Positions 1-12,086 of a stretch of 64,000 bases of DNA are shown piece after piece (positions within the stretch are counted from its first letter, which is position 1; the number at the start of each line of letters is the position of its first letter). The stretch spans positions 1,054,001-1,118,000 of the forward strand of contig NW_026611618.1 in NCBI RefSeq assembly GCF_028009165.1. The letters run 5' to 3'. The DNA comes from Akanthomyces muscarius. Taxonomy: Eukaryota > Ascomycota > Sordariomycetes > Hypocreales > Cordycipitaceae. The notes under the pieces were generated by a model. That model was not told the DNA's origin. It saw nothing but the letters and a program-made list of their open reading frames with translations, and did not search any database. The translations under genes were made by a program, and so were the position numbers.

Positions 1-2721
1 GCCAGCATCGCCAGCGTCGGCTCCAACGGCCCCAGCTCCCCATCGCAATCCCAATTCTCTCGCGAGGGCGGAGAGTCCTCCGACGCCCACATGCGAACCC
101 TCGACTACCTAGGTCTCGCTGAAACTCCTCAGCCCCAGATTGCTACCCCGTACTACGACTATAGCAATAAGCAGGCCAACCGCCTTCGGTCCTTCTCCGT
201 GAACCACAAGGACAAGTACGGCCACGAGGAGCAGCAATACGAGGTCGATGGCCTGCCCGTTGACAGCCGCTACGTCGCCGCGCTCCAGAAACAGCTTGAG
301 GCTACCAACGCCGCTATCCATAACCACAACCTCGCCGTTCAGGCTTTCGCCAGCCAAGCCTCCAGTCGACCCAGAGCCCAGACGGCCAGCGTCCTCGACG
401 CTCCGCAGAGCCGACTTTTGCCGATTGCTATCAACGGCGGTGTCAACATCCCCAACAGCCTCAACGCCGTCGAACGCCGCCTTCAAGACGATAGCGCCTA
501 CGACGACCTTCCCCAGGCCGTCGCTGGCCTGGGTCTTGGCCGATCCAACAGTCGCAATGCCGGAATGCTTAGTCCTGAGGAGCAGGGTCTCGATGGCCCT
601 ACCAGTGCTCTCTGGCTCGGAGGTGTGCCCACATCTACCACCACCTCGACCCTCAACGAAATGTTCAAGTCCCACGGTGCCATCCTTTCTGCTCGTGTTC
701 TCACCCACAAGAACTGTGGCTTCGTCAATTTTGAGCGCGTTGAGAGCGCCATTTCCGCCAAGGCTAGCATGAACGGCAAGGAAATCTTCCCCGGCGCCGG
801 CCCTATTCGCATCAACTTTGCCAAGCCTCCTTCTGCCTCCAACACCCCTGGACACGATGGCGCCTTCCCTTCGCCCAGCCCCGATCCATTCGCCAAGGGC
901 GAGGTTGCGCAAACCGGTGCCATCGGTGACGCTCCCGTTTCATCTGCTACTCCCACGGTTCCTCCTCTGCCCGACATGATGGCTGATATGCTCGAGATTA
1001 TTGCCCAATTTGGTGCCTCCGATGCAGACACCGCTCAAATCTCTAGAAGCATTCAGTTTGCCATCCAGTTTACTGACTTCGCCGATGAGATTCCTCCTGT
1101 TCGCGAGCCCACTCACACCCGTGTCCACGATGCGCCCAAGCTACGTGATATTCGCAAGCGTGTTGACAACCAACTCCTGAGCCAGGCTGAAATCGAAAAC
1201 ATTGCCGTCGACATGCTTCCAGAGATTGCCGAGCTCTCATCCGACTATCTCGGCAACACTGTCATTCAGAAGCTATTTGACAACTGCTCAGACGAGCTGC
1301 GCGATGCCATGCTCGGCGAGATTGCCCCTCACATGGCTGAAATTGGTGTTCACAAGAATGGCACCTGGGCTGCCCAAAAGATTATCGATGTCTGCAAGAC
1401 CCCGGCTCAGATGAACATGATTGTCGACTACATTCGCCCGTATACCGTGCAGCTCTTCCTCGACCAGTACGGCAACTATGTCCTTCAAGGTTGCCTCAAG
1501 TACGGTGCTCCCTTCAACGACTTCATCTTTGAGACTATGCTCAGCCGCATGTGGGAGATTTCTCAGGGTCGATATGGCGCTCGAGCCATGCGCGCCTGCT
1601 TAGAGAGCCACCATTCTACCAAGGAGCAGCAGAGAATGCTCGCCGCCGCCATCGCTCTGCACAGCGTCCAGCTTGCTACCAATGCCAACGGTGCCCTTCT
1701 CCTGACTTGGTTCCTCGACACGTGCACATTCCCTCTCCGCCGCACCGTGCTGGCGCCTCGCCTTGTCCCCCACCTTGTTCACTTGTGCACTCACAAGGTC
1801 GCATACCTGACGGTTCTCAAGGTCATCAACCAAAAGGCTGAGCCAGAGGCTCGCGACACGATCCTGCAGGCTCTCTTCTTCACTCCCAACGATCGCATTC
1901 TCGAGGCTATCCTGAATGACCAGTCCTGCGGAGCTACTCTCATCTTCAAGGTGCTTACGACGCCCTTTTTTGATGAGACGATCCGCTCGCAAGTCGTTGA
2001 GACTGTCAAGAATGTCCTGCTCAAGATTGGTGCTCAACCGAACCAAGGATACAAGAGGCTGATGGACGAAGTTGGTCTTTCGACCCGCACCAGCGGCACT
2101 CCCAGCCGCGAAACCTCTGCTCCTGCTGAACAGCGCCGACCAACTTCCAGGCACGCCAACGGAGGCGGCAACCAGCAGTCGCAGCAGCAGCACGGTGGCA
2201 AGCCATTTTACAATGGCAACGCTACTACCCAAAACCCTGGATTCGACGCCGGTTACAACGGCCAGAGAGTCGATGGCGCAGCAGACCTGAGCATGGGGGC
2301 TTTCCCGCAGTACAACCAGAATATGATGTACAGCCCCCCGAACGCGCCCATGCCTCCGGGCGTGGGTATGCCCACTATGCAATACCAACAGGGTATGATG
2401 AACAGGGGCGCTCCTCAGGGCAACTACAACTACCCTCCGATGCAGGTGCCATACGGTGGGTACGCCCCGCCGCAGCCTGGCGCTGAGCAATTCCGCCAGC
2501 AAAACATGGTGCAGCCTAATGCCATGCAGATGCAGGGTGGCCAGGGCCAGTATGGTCCTCCTGGCTTCGGTATGGGCCTGGGCGGCTACGGGTATGGAGG
2601 CATGTCCAACGGTGCCCAAGGTATGGGCTATGTACCCCAAGACCAGGTGAACAATCGACGTGGAAGAGTAAGTCTATCGGGCGTAGCAATCAGGTGCAGT
2701 GCTAACAATTCGCAGCGCTAG
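1..2721 (+). CDS. PUF-family RNA-binding protein with RRM (Jsn1/Puf2-like), 5' truncated
   Basis: The reading frame is open from base 1 and continues through the ATG at 91, so the true start probably lies outside the window. Counting from that ATG, an RRM spans about residues 171-246 (ALWLGGVP as RNP2-like strand, CGFVNFERVE as RNP1-like). A run of Pumilio repeats spans about 371-660 (for example GNTVIQKLF, GTWAAQKII, GNYVLQGCL). The last 200 residues are disordered and rich in Gln, Gly, Pro and Met. This RRM plus PUF order is that of yeast Jsn1/Puf1 and Puf2, which bind mRNA 3' UTRs and control stability and localisation in the cytoplasm. The last intron is 2668-2715 (GTAAGT, branch GCTAAC, CAG), leaving a final exon of only Arg plus stop. 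The intron is 48 nt and has no in-frame stop, so retention would insert 16 residues. The family call is firm; the orthologue is less so. Confidence 0.9.
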   Translation, partial: ASIASVGSNGPSSPSQSQFSREGGESSDAHMRTLDYLGLAETPQPQIATPYYDYSNKQANRLRSFSVNHKDKYGHEEQQYEVDGLPVDSRYVAALQKQLEATNAAIHNHNLAVQAFASQASSRPRAQTASVLDAPQSRLLPIAINGGVNIPNSLNAVERRLQDDSAYDDLPQAVAGLGLGRSNSRNAGMLSPEEQGLDGPTSALWLGGVPTSTTTSTLNEMFKSHGAILSARVLTHKNCGFVNFERVESAISAKASMNGKEIFPGAGPIRINFAKPPSASNTPGHDGAFPSPSPDPFAKGEVAQTGAIGDAPVSSATPTVPPLPDMMADMLEIIAQFGASDADTAQISRSIQFAIQFTDFADEIPPVREPTHTRVHDAPKLRDIRKRVDNQLLSQAEIENIAVDMLPEIAELSSDYLGNTVIQKLFDNCSDELRDAMLGEIAPHMAEIGVHKNGTWAAQKIIDVCKTPAQMNMIVDYIRPYTVQLFLDQYGNYVLQGCLKYGAPFNDFIFETMLSRMWEISQGRYGARAMRACLESHHSTKEQQRMLAAAIALHSVQLATNANGALLLTWFLDTCTFPLRRTVLAPRLVPHLVHLCTHKVAYLTVLKVINQKAEPEARDTILQALFFTPNDRILEAILNDQSCGATLIFKVLTTPFFDETIRSQVVETVKNVLLKIGAQPNQGYKRLMDEVGLSTRTSGTPSRETSAPAEQRRPTSRHANGGGNQQSQQQHGGKPFYNGNATTQNPGFDAGYNGQRVDGAADLSMGAFPQYNQNMMYSPPNAPMPPGVGMPTMQYQQGMMNRGAPQGNYNYPPMQVPYGGYAPPQPGAEQFRQQNMVQPNAMQMQGGQGQYGPPGFGMGLGGYGYGGMSNGAQGMGYVPQDQVNNRRGRVSLSGVAIRCSANNSQR

Positions 2722-4349
2722 TAAATGAGTGTTGTCGAATATGATTCGTCCAGCAATGGGTCGTCGGCCCTCGACCTATCTCTTGACCATGATCAACGCA
2801 TGCCATAGCCGAACGAGATCGGCCATGATGGAGTTTTGGGAGCTTGTATACTTGATTTTTTATTTTCCTTCATCTCGGCAACGACTGGCTTCTCACGCCT
2901 CGACTGGCGCAGCTAATGATGTGCAGAGGCAGGCTCTTGGCACAATCTACAAGCTGCGCACAGGTCTGGAGTGCTGACGCTCTCTTGCACTCGTCTGTCT
3001 TGAGATGTTTGCCTCTTCTTTTCTTTCTCCGTTTGTCAATTTCATCATCCATACGATTGAACGCCACGCCTACTACAAACAAGCCCCCCGAATACATTTT
3101 TGGTATTGGAAGCGAGCAAAGCCGAAGACTTAAAAAGAGTTGAGGCAAGAGGAGGCAGCATTGTGTTAAACGTACAGACTAAAGAAAAGTTGTATTAGCC
3201 CGTTTACGATTCATCACCAGGTTTGATGTCGATAACGTGTCAGCCTGTATAGTTGTACTTGCCTGGCTTTTGCCAGGTGCATCACCCATTCTCTGGGTAG
3301 AGCTGGGATTTACCAACAGGCATTCTCTCTTCGTTTTTTTTTCTCCACTCCTCTATATTCTTTCTACGTGTTGTTTATAGGGCTGCTTTTCATTTTATAT
3401 TGGTATTGTTTAAAAACAAATGGAAGAAAAAAAGCAAAACTCGCCGATTTTGCTTTTGGACTTTTTTTTTTTTTTCATCTTGAAAGGCGAGAAATTGTGG
3501 GATGATCAGATGACCTCGTGGCTATCACGCAAAAAAAGGAAAGGAATACAGAAAAAGGTGTGTGGGATAAAGAGGCGAGTGGGAAAAAGTGTGGCAAGAG
3601 GAGGGGGTGGTGTGCGAAGTAGTCGTTGTATATTACACTGTAGTTGGCACCAAAAGAGGCATTCCAATGACTTTTGATTTTGTGTGATAGTTTCTTATTT
3701 TGCTCATGACGTATTTATTCCAGAAAGTGGTCGTTTCTCAACGTCATCACTATTCATGGCATCTTGGTTTCACAATGCATAATCTGTCAGCATCCCATGC
3801 CCGTGACTCTGCTTGCCTCTGTTTTTCTACAAACATGACAAATCAAGCAACTTGCTTTCCCCATGTATTATGCTCAACAAAGAGGGTGTGAATGTATTGA
3901 TCTTGTGCTTTATTCCTCCTATTTCCGCTATCCATTCCTAAAATAAAATAAAATAAACGCCTCAAGTCTTGCGTGTAAAAAAAAAAACACACAACTTTCC
4001 TTCCTCCTCCTCTTATGACAAAAAAAAACCCAAAAGTACTAGAAAGAAAAGCAAAAAAAGAACTCTTCAGGTAATGTATTATGAAGGTAAAAATGGGTTT
4101 CTGGGGTCACGCCCCATGCTTCTTCCCCCTGTGATTGAAAGTATTCCGTCACGTTTGCTCGTCCTCTTTCCCCTCGCTGTCTCACCGCTTTGGCGCTTAA
4201 AATGAAGAAAAAATAAAAAGAGATGTCAAATGGTTGGGTAATAAAGACAGGTCAAGCTGGAATTAAGAAAAAATGAGCGATTGCAGGAGACTAGTCAAGT
4301 CTTGGAATGGAGAGCTGCAGTGTCGGCAAAACAGATGCAACAGTGTCGT
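2722..4349. other. Intergenic, tail-to-tail between the PUF and Rco1-like genes
   Basis: No coding region is supported. The stretch is rich in T and A homopolymers, with an A/T-rich (AAATA)n-like tract near 3940-3957 that could serve polyadenylation on the + strand. It probably holds the 3' UTRs of both flanking genes. Confidence 0.5.
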
Positions 4350-7300
4350 CTAGTCGAGGTCCATGGTGCCGTCGACAGTATCTATCGTGAGCGGCGGTGT
4401 AGGCTCCGTCAGCGTCGCCATTGTCGTCGTGGCAGCCGCCATGTCCTCTTCCTTTTTCGGCGCAATTGGGCTGCTGCTTGGCACGGCTTCATGCTGCAAC
4501 GCCATCGTATCGCCTGTAAACGAGGGCGGTGGTGTGGCCGCCGTGGGATCGGGCGTCGGCATGCTAGATACGTGCTGCGGCTTGCTGTCGCCGAGCACCT
4601 GGCGGATGCGGTTGCTCATGGCGTCCATCTGCGCGAGCATGGCGCGCAGGCTCAGCTTGTCGCTGTCCGCCAGCTGGCCCAGGGCAATGTTGTCGGCGTT
4701 GCCCCGCGCCATGAGGCTGAGCACGTTTTCGTCCGCGTTGGACAGCAGCGCCGACGTCAGCTGGTCGATGCCGTCCGACTGTCTCTGCTTCAGTCCGATG
4801 AGGTTCAGCGAGGCCTGCATCTCATCTACCTGGCGACCGAGCGTCGATCCCAGAAGCGGTCCAGGGCTTTCGCCCTGCTGTGGTGCAGGGGACGGGTAAG
4901 GCACCCATTTCTGCTCATTTTGGCGTGCGCCGTAGCCTGCGCCTTGTCTGCGGAGCCTGCAGGTAAAAATTAGCGTGCTGATCAATGAACTACTTGCTGG
5001 AGGCACGTACTGCTCGATAAAGTCCAGGATTACACCGTTGGCGGACACCTTGTATGTGCGGCCAAAAGAGAGGGGATCGGGCCAGCCCGCGTTCTTGAGC
5101 GGCTCCGGCTCGTCGCTCCAATCAATCTCAATGTGGCCGTTGTTCTTGTTACCCCTGGCAAAGATGGGCGTGATGGGCTGGGCATTCTTGACCTTGCGGA
5201 ACTTGTGGGCTGGCGCAAGGCGCGGCGTATCGGCCAGGACATCGTCCACGTGAGTCGGGCACCGCCATGTCTTGAGCACAGGAGGCACAGCCAGGGGAGG
5301 GTCCAAGCAGTCGAGATGCCAGTGAAACGGGCACACGCTGCAGGGAATAATCGCCCTTGCGTCACTGGACGGTTTTTGACAGGCGTGGCACAGTACCGGT
5401 TGGTTCTCTTCTCGCTGTTTGAACAGATCGGGCATCTCATCGTAACCCGTTCTCCTCCTGTAGTGGTGGTGAGTTGCGTTAGTCATTGATCCACGTACCC
5501 CTCAGATGAGCTGGCAGCCCAAAACCTTCAGATGAGGTCTTGGGCACGCAGAGGACAAGAAAATTACGTACTTGGCTGTTTTGCCGGCCACCTCCTCATA
5601 GTCGCCGTCGGCGCCGGCCTTGACGCCCTCGAAACGATTCTGGATGCGCTTGGGTAGGCTAAAGGCACGAGGTATGCTCTTTTCCAGGTTGTTGAGAGCC
5701 GAGGCAAAAGCACCCTTGTGAATAGGGACGCGCGAAGGAAATCTGCGTACAATGCACTCGTTGCAGTACCACTCGTCGGGCAGATCCTCTGCCTGGGCCA
5801 GGTTGACGCACTCAAAGTGGAACGACCTAGGGCAGCCATCGCAGCAGAGCACGTCGCCGGCGTTGCCGCACGCAGAGCAGAATTCATCATTATCCGTCGC
5901 CTAATTGAGGAAAAGTCAGCATAAACTTCTTTTTCGTCGTGGTTCATGACCATGGCGCATTTTGCACCCCACGCCGATTCTCTTTGGGACGCGCCGAGGA
6001 GCCCGGACTTCCGCTCTCCTAGACACCTGCGACCAAAGTGACGCGCAGAGGCTGCTAGTAGCCACGAGGGTCGTAATCCTAGCATCCTTGTTTGCACCAC
6101 GTCCGCCACAAAATCGGTGCGCGATGTCTGGCAATGGCACGCGTCATCTCAAACGGGCAGGCCAGGCCATTGTCCGTGGGGTTTTTCCTTCGCATATACG
6201 ATGATGCTTTGCAGCCTGATTGCCTGACAAGAAGAAAACACGTGTTGTGCGATACGTACCGGGTCCTTGGGAGTGCCAGCTCTGAATGAAGACTGGCTTT
6301 CGCTCGCCAACCTTGGAAGTCCCCCTGCAGGCCCGCCGCTCTTTTTTACTGGTCTATGGTGAAATAGTTAGCATTTGAATTCGTGTAACGAAGTTGACGA
6401 TGACTTGAGCGCATCGCCAGACAGGGCCAGCATGCGGGGCAAAGGTGAAATTTTCGCCTCTCAAGTGAATGAGCCAAGACACGGTGCAACAAGGCGCATT
6501 GCCAAAAGACCATGATTCAGACAGCCGCGCGGGGATGGAAAGATAAAGTAGGAAACGCTGCAGTGATATGTGGGCGTGCATGTGAAGCAAACTTACGAAG
6601 ACTTGACGCGCAGACCCTTGGGTCGCTTTGCCTGGCGCTGGCCCGTCGGCGTGACGGCGCGCGATCCTCCTACGGTGGAAGTATCGTCGCCAGTGAATGA
6701 GAACGGGATCGGCGCCACCGTCTCATCAAGCTGGTCGTTGGGGCGCTTCGTCGCCGAACGCGTAGTCCTGGTTGTTGAGGGTGCGTGGGCGACAGAGCGA
6801 CGAGTCTTTCTCGTCTTGGTGACGGGCGTGGTGTCACGCTGCTGGCGACCGCTGCGCACCGAGCTCTCGGCGGCTGTGTAATTGTTGGTCATGTTTTGCG
6901 CATCGCGACGCCTTCTCCAGATGGCGTCGAGGTCCTCATCAGGCCCTCCCTCGCGCTCGGCGTCCTGCTGCATGGGTGCATCAGAATCCACTGGGGTCCT
7001 TGACTTGGCCTTTGACTTTGGTAGGTGAGAAGACAGATCCGAGGAAGCGGCCAGCCTGCCGGGCATGCTGGCCTGACGCGCCCTGGATGAGTGGATGTGG
7101 GCAGAAGGTGAGGTAGGATCAGAGCTCGGCTCCGGGGAGGCTGCGATTGAGCTGGATTTGGAGAGCGGTTTGAGGGCAGCGGCGGCAGCGGACCTTGCTA
7201 GCCTAATGGTGTTGGGCCGTGTTGGGATGTGGTCGTCGTCGCCGCTGGTGGTGGTGGTGGTAGTGGTGAGCTTGGTCTGACCCTGCTTGGGTTTGCTGAG

Positions 7301-8840
7301 CTTTTGGGTCCGGGGCTTGGTGCTGGTGCTGGTGCTGGCTCCAGTCGCCGTTCCAGTTGCCGGTCCAGAAGTGGCCCCCCTACTGCCACCACCACCACCA
7401 CCACCACCACCGTCGCCGTTGCCAGCACTCGCACCAATAGTGGCTGCGCCAGTTTTGATGCGCATTTCTGGTGACGGCAGCGTCATGGCTGATGATAGCG
7501 ATGAATCGCTCGATGCCGAGTTGCGCCGTCGGCGTTTGCGTGATGGTGTGTCTGACTCCGCCGTGGCCGTGCTTGCTGCCGCGTTTTGCTTGCCGTCACT
7601 GCCCTTCCCTGCAGTGCCGTTGGGTCCCGAGTCTCTGTTTCTGCCGCTGGCGGATGATGGGTGTGACGTTTTGGCCTTCTTGGCAGCTCGTCGCTCACCC
7701 TCGTCTGCCTCGCGTTCATCCGCCTCCGCTTCCGCCACTGGTGACTGTAGCTCCTCTGGCTCCTCAATCTCCTCCTCGTCCTCGCTGTCCTTCACCAGCT
7801 CGCCGTACTGCGCGTCCGTGGGCTTCCTCGCCGTGTGCGCTTGCAGGCGGCGATTTGCCGTCGCTGTCGAGGGCGGCGCAAAGTAGTAGCAGTCGCCATT
7901 CTCCGTCCCGCCCTCGCGCTTCCTGTCCCCGATGTGCTTGGAAAATTCATCAAGCGTGTCATCGTCTGCAGTTTGCTGTAATACGTCCGTCACCATGGAG
8001 TCAAACTCGGGGTCTTCAGACTTTTCGTCGTACAACGTTCTGAGAGCCCACGCCGTCGGATAGTGCTTGAGGCCTGCTTCGTCTGCCGCGTCAATAAAAT
8101 TCGCTTGTGAAAACAATGAGTGCCGTGGAATGTTTTAATATTCACCGCTCATGAAATATGCTCTCATAGTTTGGCCGGGGGGGGTTAATGGTTTGCTTAC
8201 CTGGCGAGAGCGCTGGGGCCGCCTGCTCCCCCTCAGTTTCTTGGTTCTCCTGAGTCTTGGACATGGCTGCCTGGGATCGTCGCGCAGGCTTCTTGCGCCG
8301 ATTTCCCCCGGGATTGTAATCATCATCATCGTCGTTTTTCTTAGGGGCAACCTTGGATGGCAGCGACCGGCGAGACGACGCGACTGTCGGGCGCTCTCCC
8401 GGTGATGCCGCGCGTTTCCTGCCTGTCGTGGCGTTGCTCGTCGACGCAGCCGTCACGCTCTTATCGCCGTTGCTCTCCGCGCTGCTACTGGCACCATTTC
8501 TGTCTTTTCCCGCGCCGCCTGTCCTGAGAATGACCTTGCGCACGCCGTGTCCACTGCCGCTCCCATTGCCATCGCCGTTCTCCGGCTTCCTCGGCTTGGG
8601 CGGCACTCCAAGAGGCGCCATGCCTTCCAGCACGCCAGAGCGCATCAATCCAGCCTGCTCATAGCTAGCCTTGGTCTGTACCGAGGGCTCCAGCCATCGC
8701 TGCAGAAAGGATCGCGACGCGTCATTACCGGAGTTCTTGGACACTTCGAGTGGCGAGTTGAGGCCCAGCGGCGCGGCGCCCTGGTGTGCGGGACTGGAAT
8801 ACCGCGAGCGCGTAGCTCTCGTGCTTGACGACATTTTCAT
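4350..8840 (-). CDS. rco1: Rco1-like double PHD-finger protein, Rpd3S/Clr6S histone deacetylase subunit
   Basis: Six exons on the minus strand: 8840-8201, 8103-6597, 6353-6260, 5900-5572, 5457-5011 and 4956-4350. Together they give 1207 aa, and every junction is phase-consistent. The first PHD is at about 755-800 (CSACG, LCCDGC, FHFEC, WYCNEC); the second is at about 880-927 (CHAC, CSVC, HWHLDC, CPTH). Two PHDs separated by about 80 residues, an N-terminal disordered half, and a motif ANFIDAADEAGL at the exon 1/2 junction are typical of fungal Rco1. In the Rpd3 small complex, Rco1 works with the chromodomain protein Eaf3 to place deacetylase on transcribed, H3K36-methylated chromatin. The middle is basic and low-complexity with a poly-Gly run (7384-7410) and poly-Thr. 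A second ATG at 8834 has a better context (A at -3) and may be the real start. Intron 5 (5010-4957) is 54 nt with no in-frame stop. The family is clear; complex membership is inferred. Confidence 0.88.
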
Positions 8841-10492
8841 GCGTATGCCCAGCTCTCCAGTGCCTTTCCTCCGTCACTCTGTGCTCAACAAGGCTGGGCC
8901 TGGTGCTGGTTGCGCCCTGCTCCTTTGGGCCGCCGTGATGGCTCAGGGAGCGAAAGCGCGGCAAGCTTCACTGCTATACCAGCTACGAGGATGCTATATC
9001 GCCATAGGTCAGCAAGAAAGGTTCGACGCAGGAATTCAAAATAGCTTACCAGTCGGGAAGGCTACAACATGAGTTTCCCAGGGTCGGGTCGCGTTTTAGG
9101 AGTTGGTTGACGCGGTTTATTTTGAAACTTATCAAATGAGAAAAAAGAAGGTACAAGTTGTCGAGGCGCAAGGGGTGGCAACGCGCGACAGACCGGCAGC
9201 TCCATTTGAGCTCAAATACCTTGGCCGGCCGCGCCGCTGTCCGCCCCCAAGAAGCACTTGACAGACACCTATAATCACACCACACAGGCCCCTGTCAGCA
9301 CCCGCCAGTCCCCAATTTACAGCGCTGAGACAGCCTGCAGTGGCGGGCCTCCAGCGGGCTTCTGCATCCACTATTGGGGGCTTGACAGCACCCGACGCGA
9401 ACCACTAATCAAGCTAATGTACGTACCTATTCCAGCCCAGGCGCGCACAGCCATACTTGGCAAACCAGCATGTGTTCCGGTGAATAAAGTCAAGAGAGAT
9501 TAGCCAGGCAAAGACATTCATCCGGTCGAGATGCCTCGTTCTCATTTATCCTGCCCCCAGGTTCGGTCAGTCGGATAACCCACTGCCCCCTTGCTCAGGC
9601 ACACGCTCGCACACGGCTTTGGCTTCAGCACACGTTGACACGATAAATTATATCTGCAGTGAAAGCCACGACTACAAAATCCACCCTCTAGGCAAGGGGG
9701 GTGTGGTGCCGTGTCTCCCATGTTCGACGTTCCCTCACCCTATCACATCCTTGTGCTCGAATATTCATTCGGTCGCCGCTCGTGCTCGCTTCCGCTGCTA
9801 TCCATCCTCTCCATCGGCTTGCATCCTGTCACACACGAGCACGGCCTCAGTTGAAGTCTCTACGAGGCTGGAGATGCACATGAACAGTCAACAGTCTGTC
9901 ACAGACACCGGTCAAGGCAAAGTATCAGTTTGCCTCCATGGGGCGGCAGTTGTACTGGCCAGACCCTTTTCCTAGAATGAGTGCATGGGCTGCCCAGAAT
10001 GAGTGCCTGGATATCCGAAATAAAGTGGCTGGAATATCGCGCACCATATTTGCCACTCACCTCCGTCTCACTCGACTGGCCGGCTTTTACACGTCACAGC
10101 CTCAGGGGTACGCACGCTATGAACAAACACTTTACCATCATCACGAAATGCCAGCCTCGGCGGCTCTTGTGCTTCCTTGGCCCATCCAACTTGAGTGTTA
10201 ATTCGTCTATATGTATACGCAAAAGAAGGGGCAATGGAGGCTCAACCAATCCAGCCTTTTCAAGACGGGAAAACAAAGCCTTCCAACACTCCCCAGTCGC
10301 TGCTATGCTATGCGTAACCTCGCGCACAGTAATGGCGCGCATTTCTGCAACGCTTCCACTGCAAGCTGCGCGCAGTGACTCATGACAAATAAAGCAGAGC
10401 GTTGCTCTTGGTGAGTATCCGGCAACACAACACACAAAGTTCCATGTCGAGAGTTGGATGAGACTATGCAGTCTTTGTCATGGCCGTCAGGC
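8841..10492. other. Intergenic between the Rco1-like promoter and the 3' end of the EBP1-like gene
   Basis: No gene found. Open frames here are short and have no family signature or splice support. The stretch 9715-9850 is pyrimidine-rich on the + strand, like a fungal promoter or leader, but no + strand gene follows before 10493. An 11-bp direct repeat (AGAATGAGTGC) occurs near 9975 and 9998. Confidence 0.4.
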
Positions 10493-12086
10493 TTACTCGC
10501 TATCAGAGTCATCGTCATCAGACTCGGCCTTCTTGGCAGTCTTCTTCTTCTTGCTCTTGCTCTTCTTCTTGCCCGTGTTGCGGGACAGGGGCAGCTCAAG
10601 AATTTTGAGAATCTCGTCGTCGGTGATCTTCTTGTCAGACTGCACCTTGCTGATGTCCAGGGCACTGGGGCCACCAAGTTTGGTTAGGCCGTTCTTGGTG
10701 ATGGCTGCACAGACGTGTTAGTTTTGCATATGCATCGCAATCGCATGAAACCTTGGCAGCGGCTACTTACCAACAGTGGTCAACAGCCTGGCGACGGGCG
10801 CGCCATCCTTGTCACCAACAATCTCGTACTGGCGGAAGACGTTGCCACGGACGCACTCGACGACACCAGACTTGGCGTCACGCTCATCATCGAGCTGTCT
10901 CAAGCTGAAGGGGAAGGTGCCAAACTTCTTCTGGACTTCGGAGAGGATCTTGCGGGAAGTGGGACGCTTCAGGCCGTAAGTGTTGGTGGTACGGCGGTGG
11001 AGGGTGGTACGGCCATCAAGGGTCTTGCATTTGCCAGAGCCCAGACTGACGCCCATCTCGACACCCCAAACCTCACCGACCTCGGGGACGCCATCGCCCT
11101 TGGCACCCTCGGTGGGCGCAAGGACAATCTTCTTGGTTCCCTCAATCTCGTTGCGATCAAACAGCCACGAGGTGGTGCTCTCGACGAGGTGGCACTCGTA
11201 AGCCTCGCAGACCTTCTCAAGCAGAGAGGTGATCTGGCTCTGGGAGGGGGCCTTCTTGGCGGCAGCCTTGGCCTTTTCCTCGTCTGTGCCCTGGGCCAGA
11301 AGACCGGGAGGGACCATCAAGCGGAGGAGAAGCTCGTTGGCGTAGTAGTTGGCGAGGAGCAGGTCGGCGGGACGGCCAGTGATGGTCTCACCATCCTTGC
11401 CGGCGAGGACGGTGTCGCAAACAATGGTACCGAAACCATCGATCTGGGCACCGAGCTGGATCTTGACAGGCTCACCGGGCTGAATCTCGGTGGCAGCCTC
11501 AGTCTCGTCCGAGGTCATGGGGGTGTATGGGGTGACATAGGAAGCGGGAGAGATGGTGGTGGGGTTGGAGAAACCTGCATGCATATATCGTCAGCGATGA
11601 GCAGATTGGCTTTCGCAGCTCTCGGTCACGTACCCTTGGTGATCTTCTTTCCACGGTAAACCTTGGCGACCTCGTCCTCGAGAAGCTTGTCACCCTTCTG
11701 GCAGATCTCGACAATCTTTGCGCCGGGGACGCAGAGCTTGGCGACCTCGGCGAGGACCTTTTCGGAGATTTGACCCGCCGTTTTATACTTGGTCAAAGTA
11801 TCGGGGTTGTTGAGGGAGTAATCTGGAGTCGAGGTCAGCGCCTGTATTGGACGTAGAACGTAATTGTAAGAGGTCGTGTGCGCGCTTTGGTGCTGTCATG
11901 GGCAGCAGCACAACAAGCTCCCAGCAGCGACACACTTTGGCGGGGTAATCTCAGGCCACCGTAGAGGCGAGGAGGGGCAGCGCAAGCTCTACTCTCAGCG
12001 GCTACGGGCTTGGTGCATGGGAGGAGGGCGTGTGTAAATATGCATGTTGAGGGCAGTGACTTACCGATCTCCTTTTCGTCAGACAT
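10493..12086 (-). CDS. EBP1/PA2G4-like protein (curved-DNA-binding 42-kDa family, M24 fold)
   Basis: Four exons: 12086-12065, 11822-11634, 11574-10771 and 10704-10493, giving 408 aa. The protein starts MSDEKEIDYSLNN and has the methionine-aminopeptidase (pita-bread) fold, with TISPASYVTPYTPM and GAQIDGFGTIVCDT. It ends in a Lys-rich tail followed by acidic SDDDDSDSE. Family members (human PA2G4/EBP1, fission yeast Cdb4) lack peptidase activity, bind ribosomes near the exit tunnel and structured nucleic acid, and act in ribosome biogenesis and growth control. The length agrees with the family (about 380-400 aa). Exon 1 is only 22 nt; the start context, ATCATGTCTG, is reasonable. Donors are GTAAGT or GTACGT. 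Catalytic function is not expected. The family assignment is strong; a role in this organism is inferred. Confidence 0.92.

Noticed and set aside
1600..2640. 346-codon minus-strand frame antisense to the PUF gene
   Set aside because: It is rich in His, Leu, Val and Arg, as expected from antisense reading of a Gln/Pro/Gly coding strand. The + strand has PUF repeats.
10715..11659. 314-codon + strand frame over the EBP1-like gene
   Set aside because: Antisense of a conserved coding exon; it runs across an intron of the real gene and lacks its own features.
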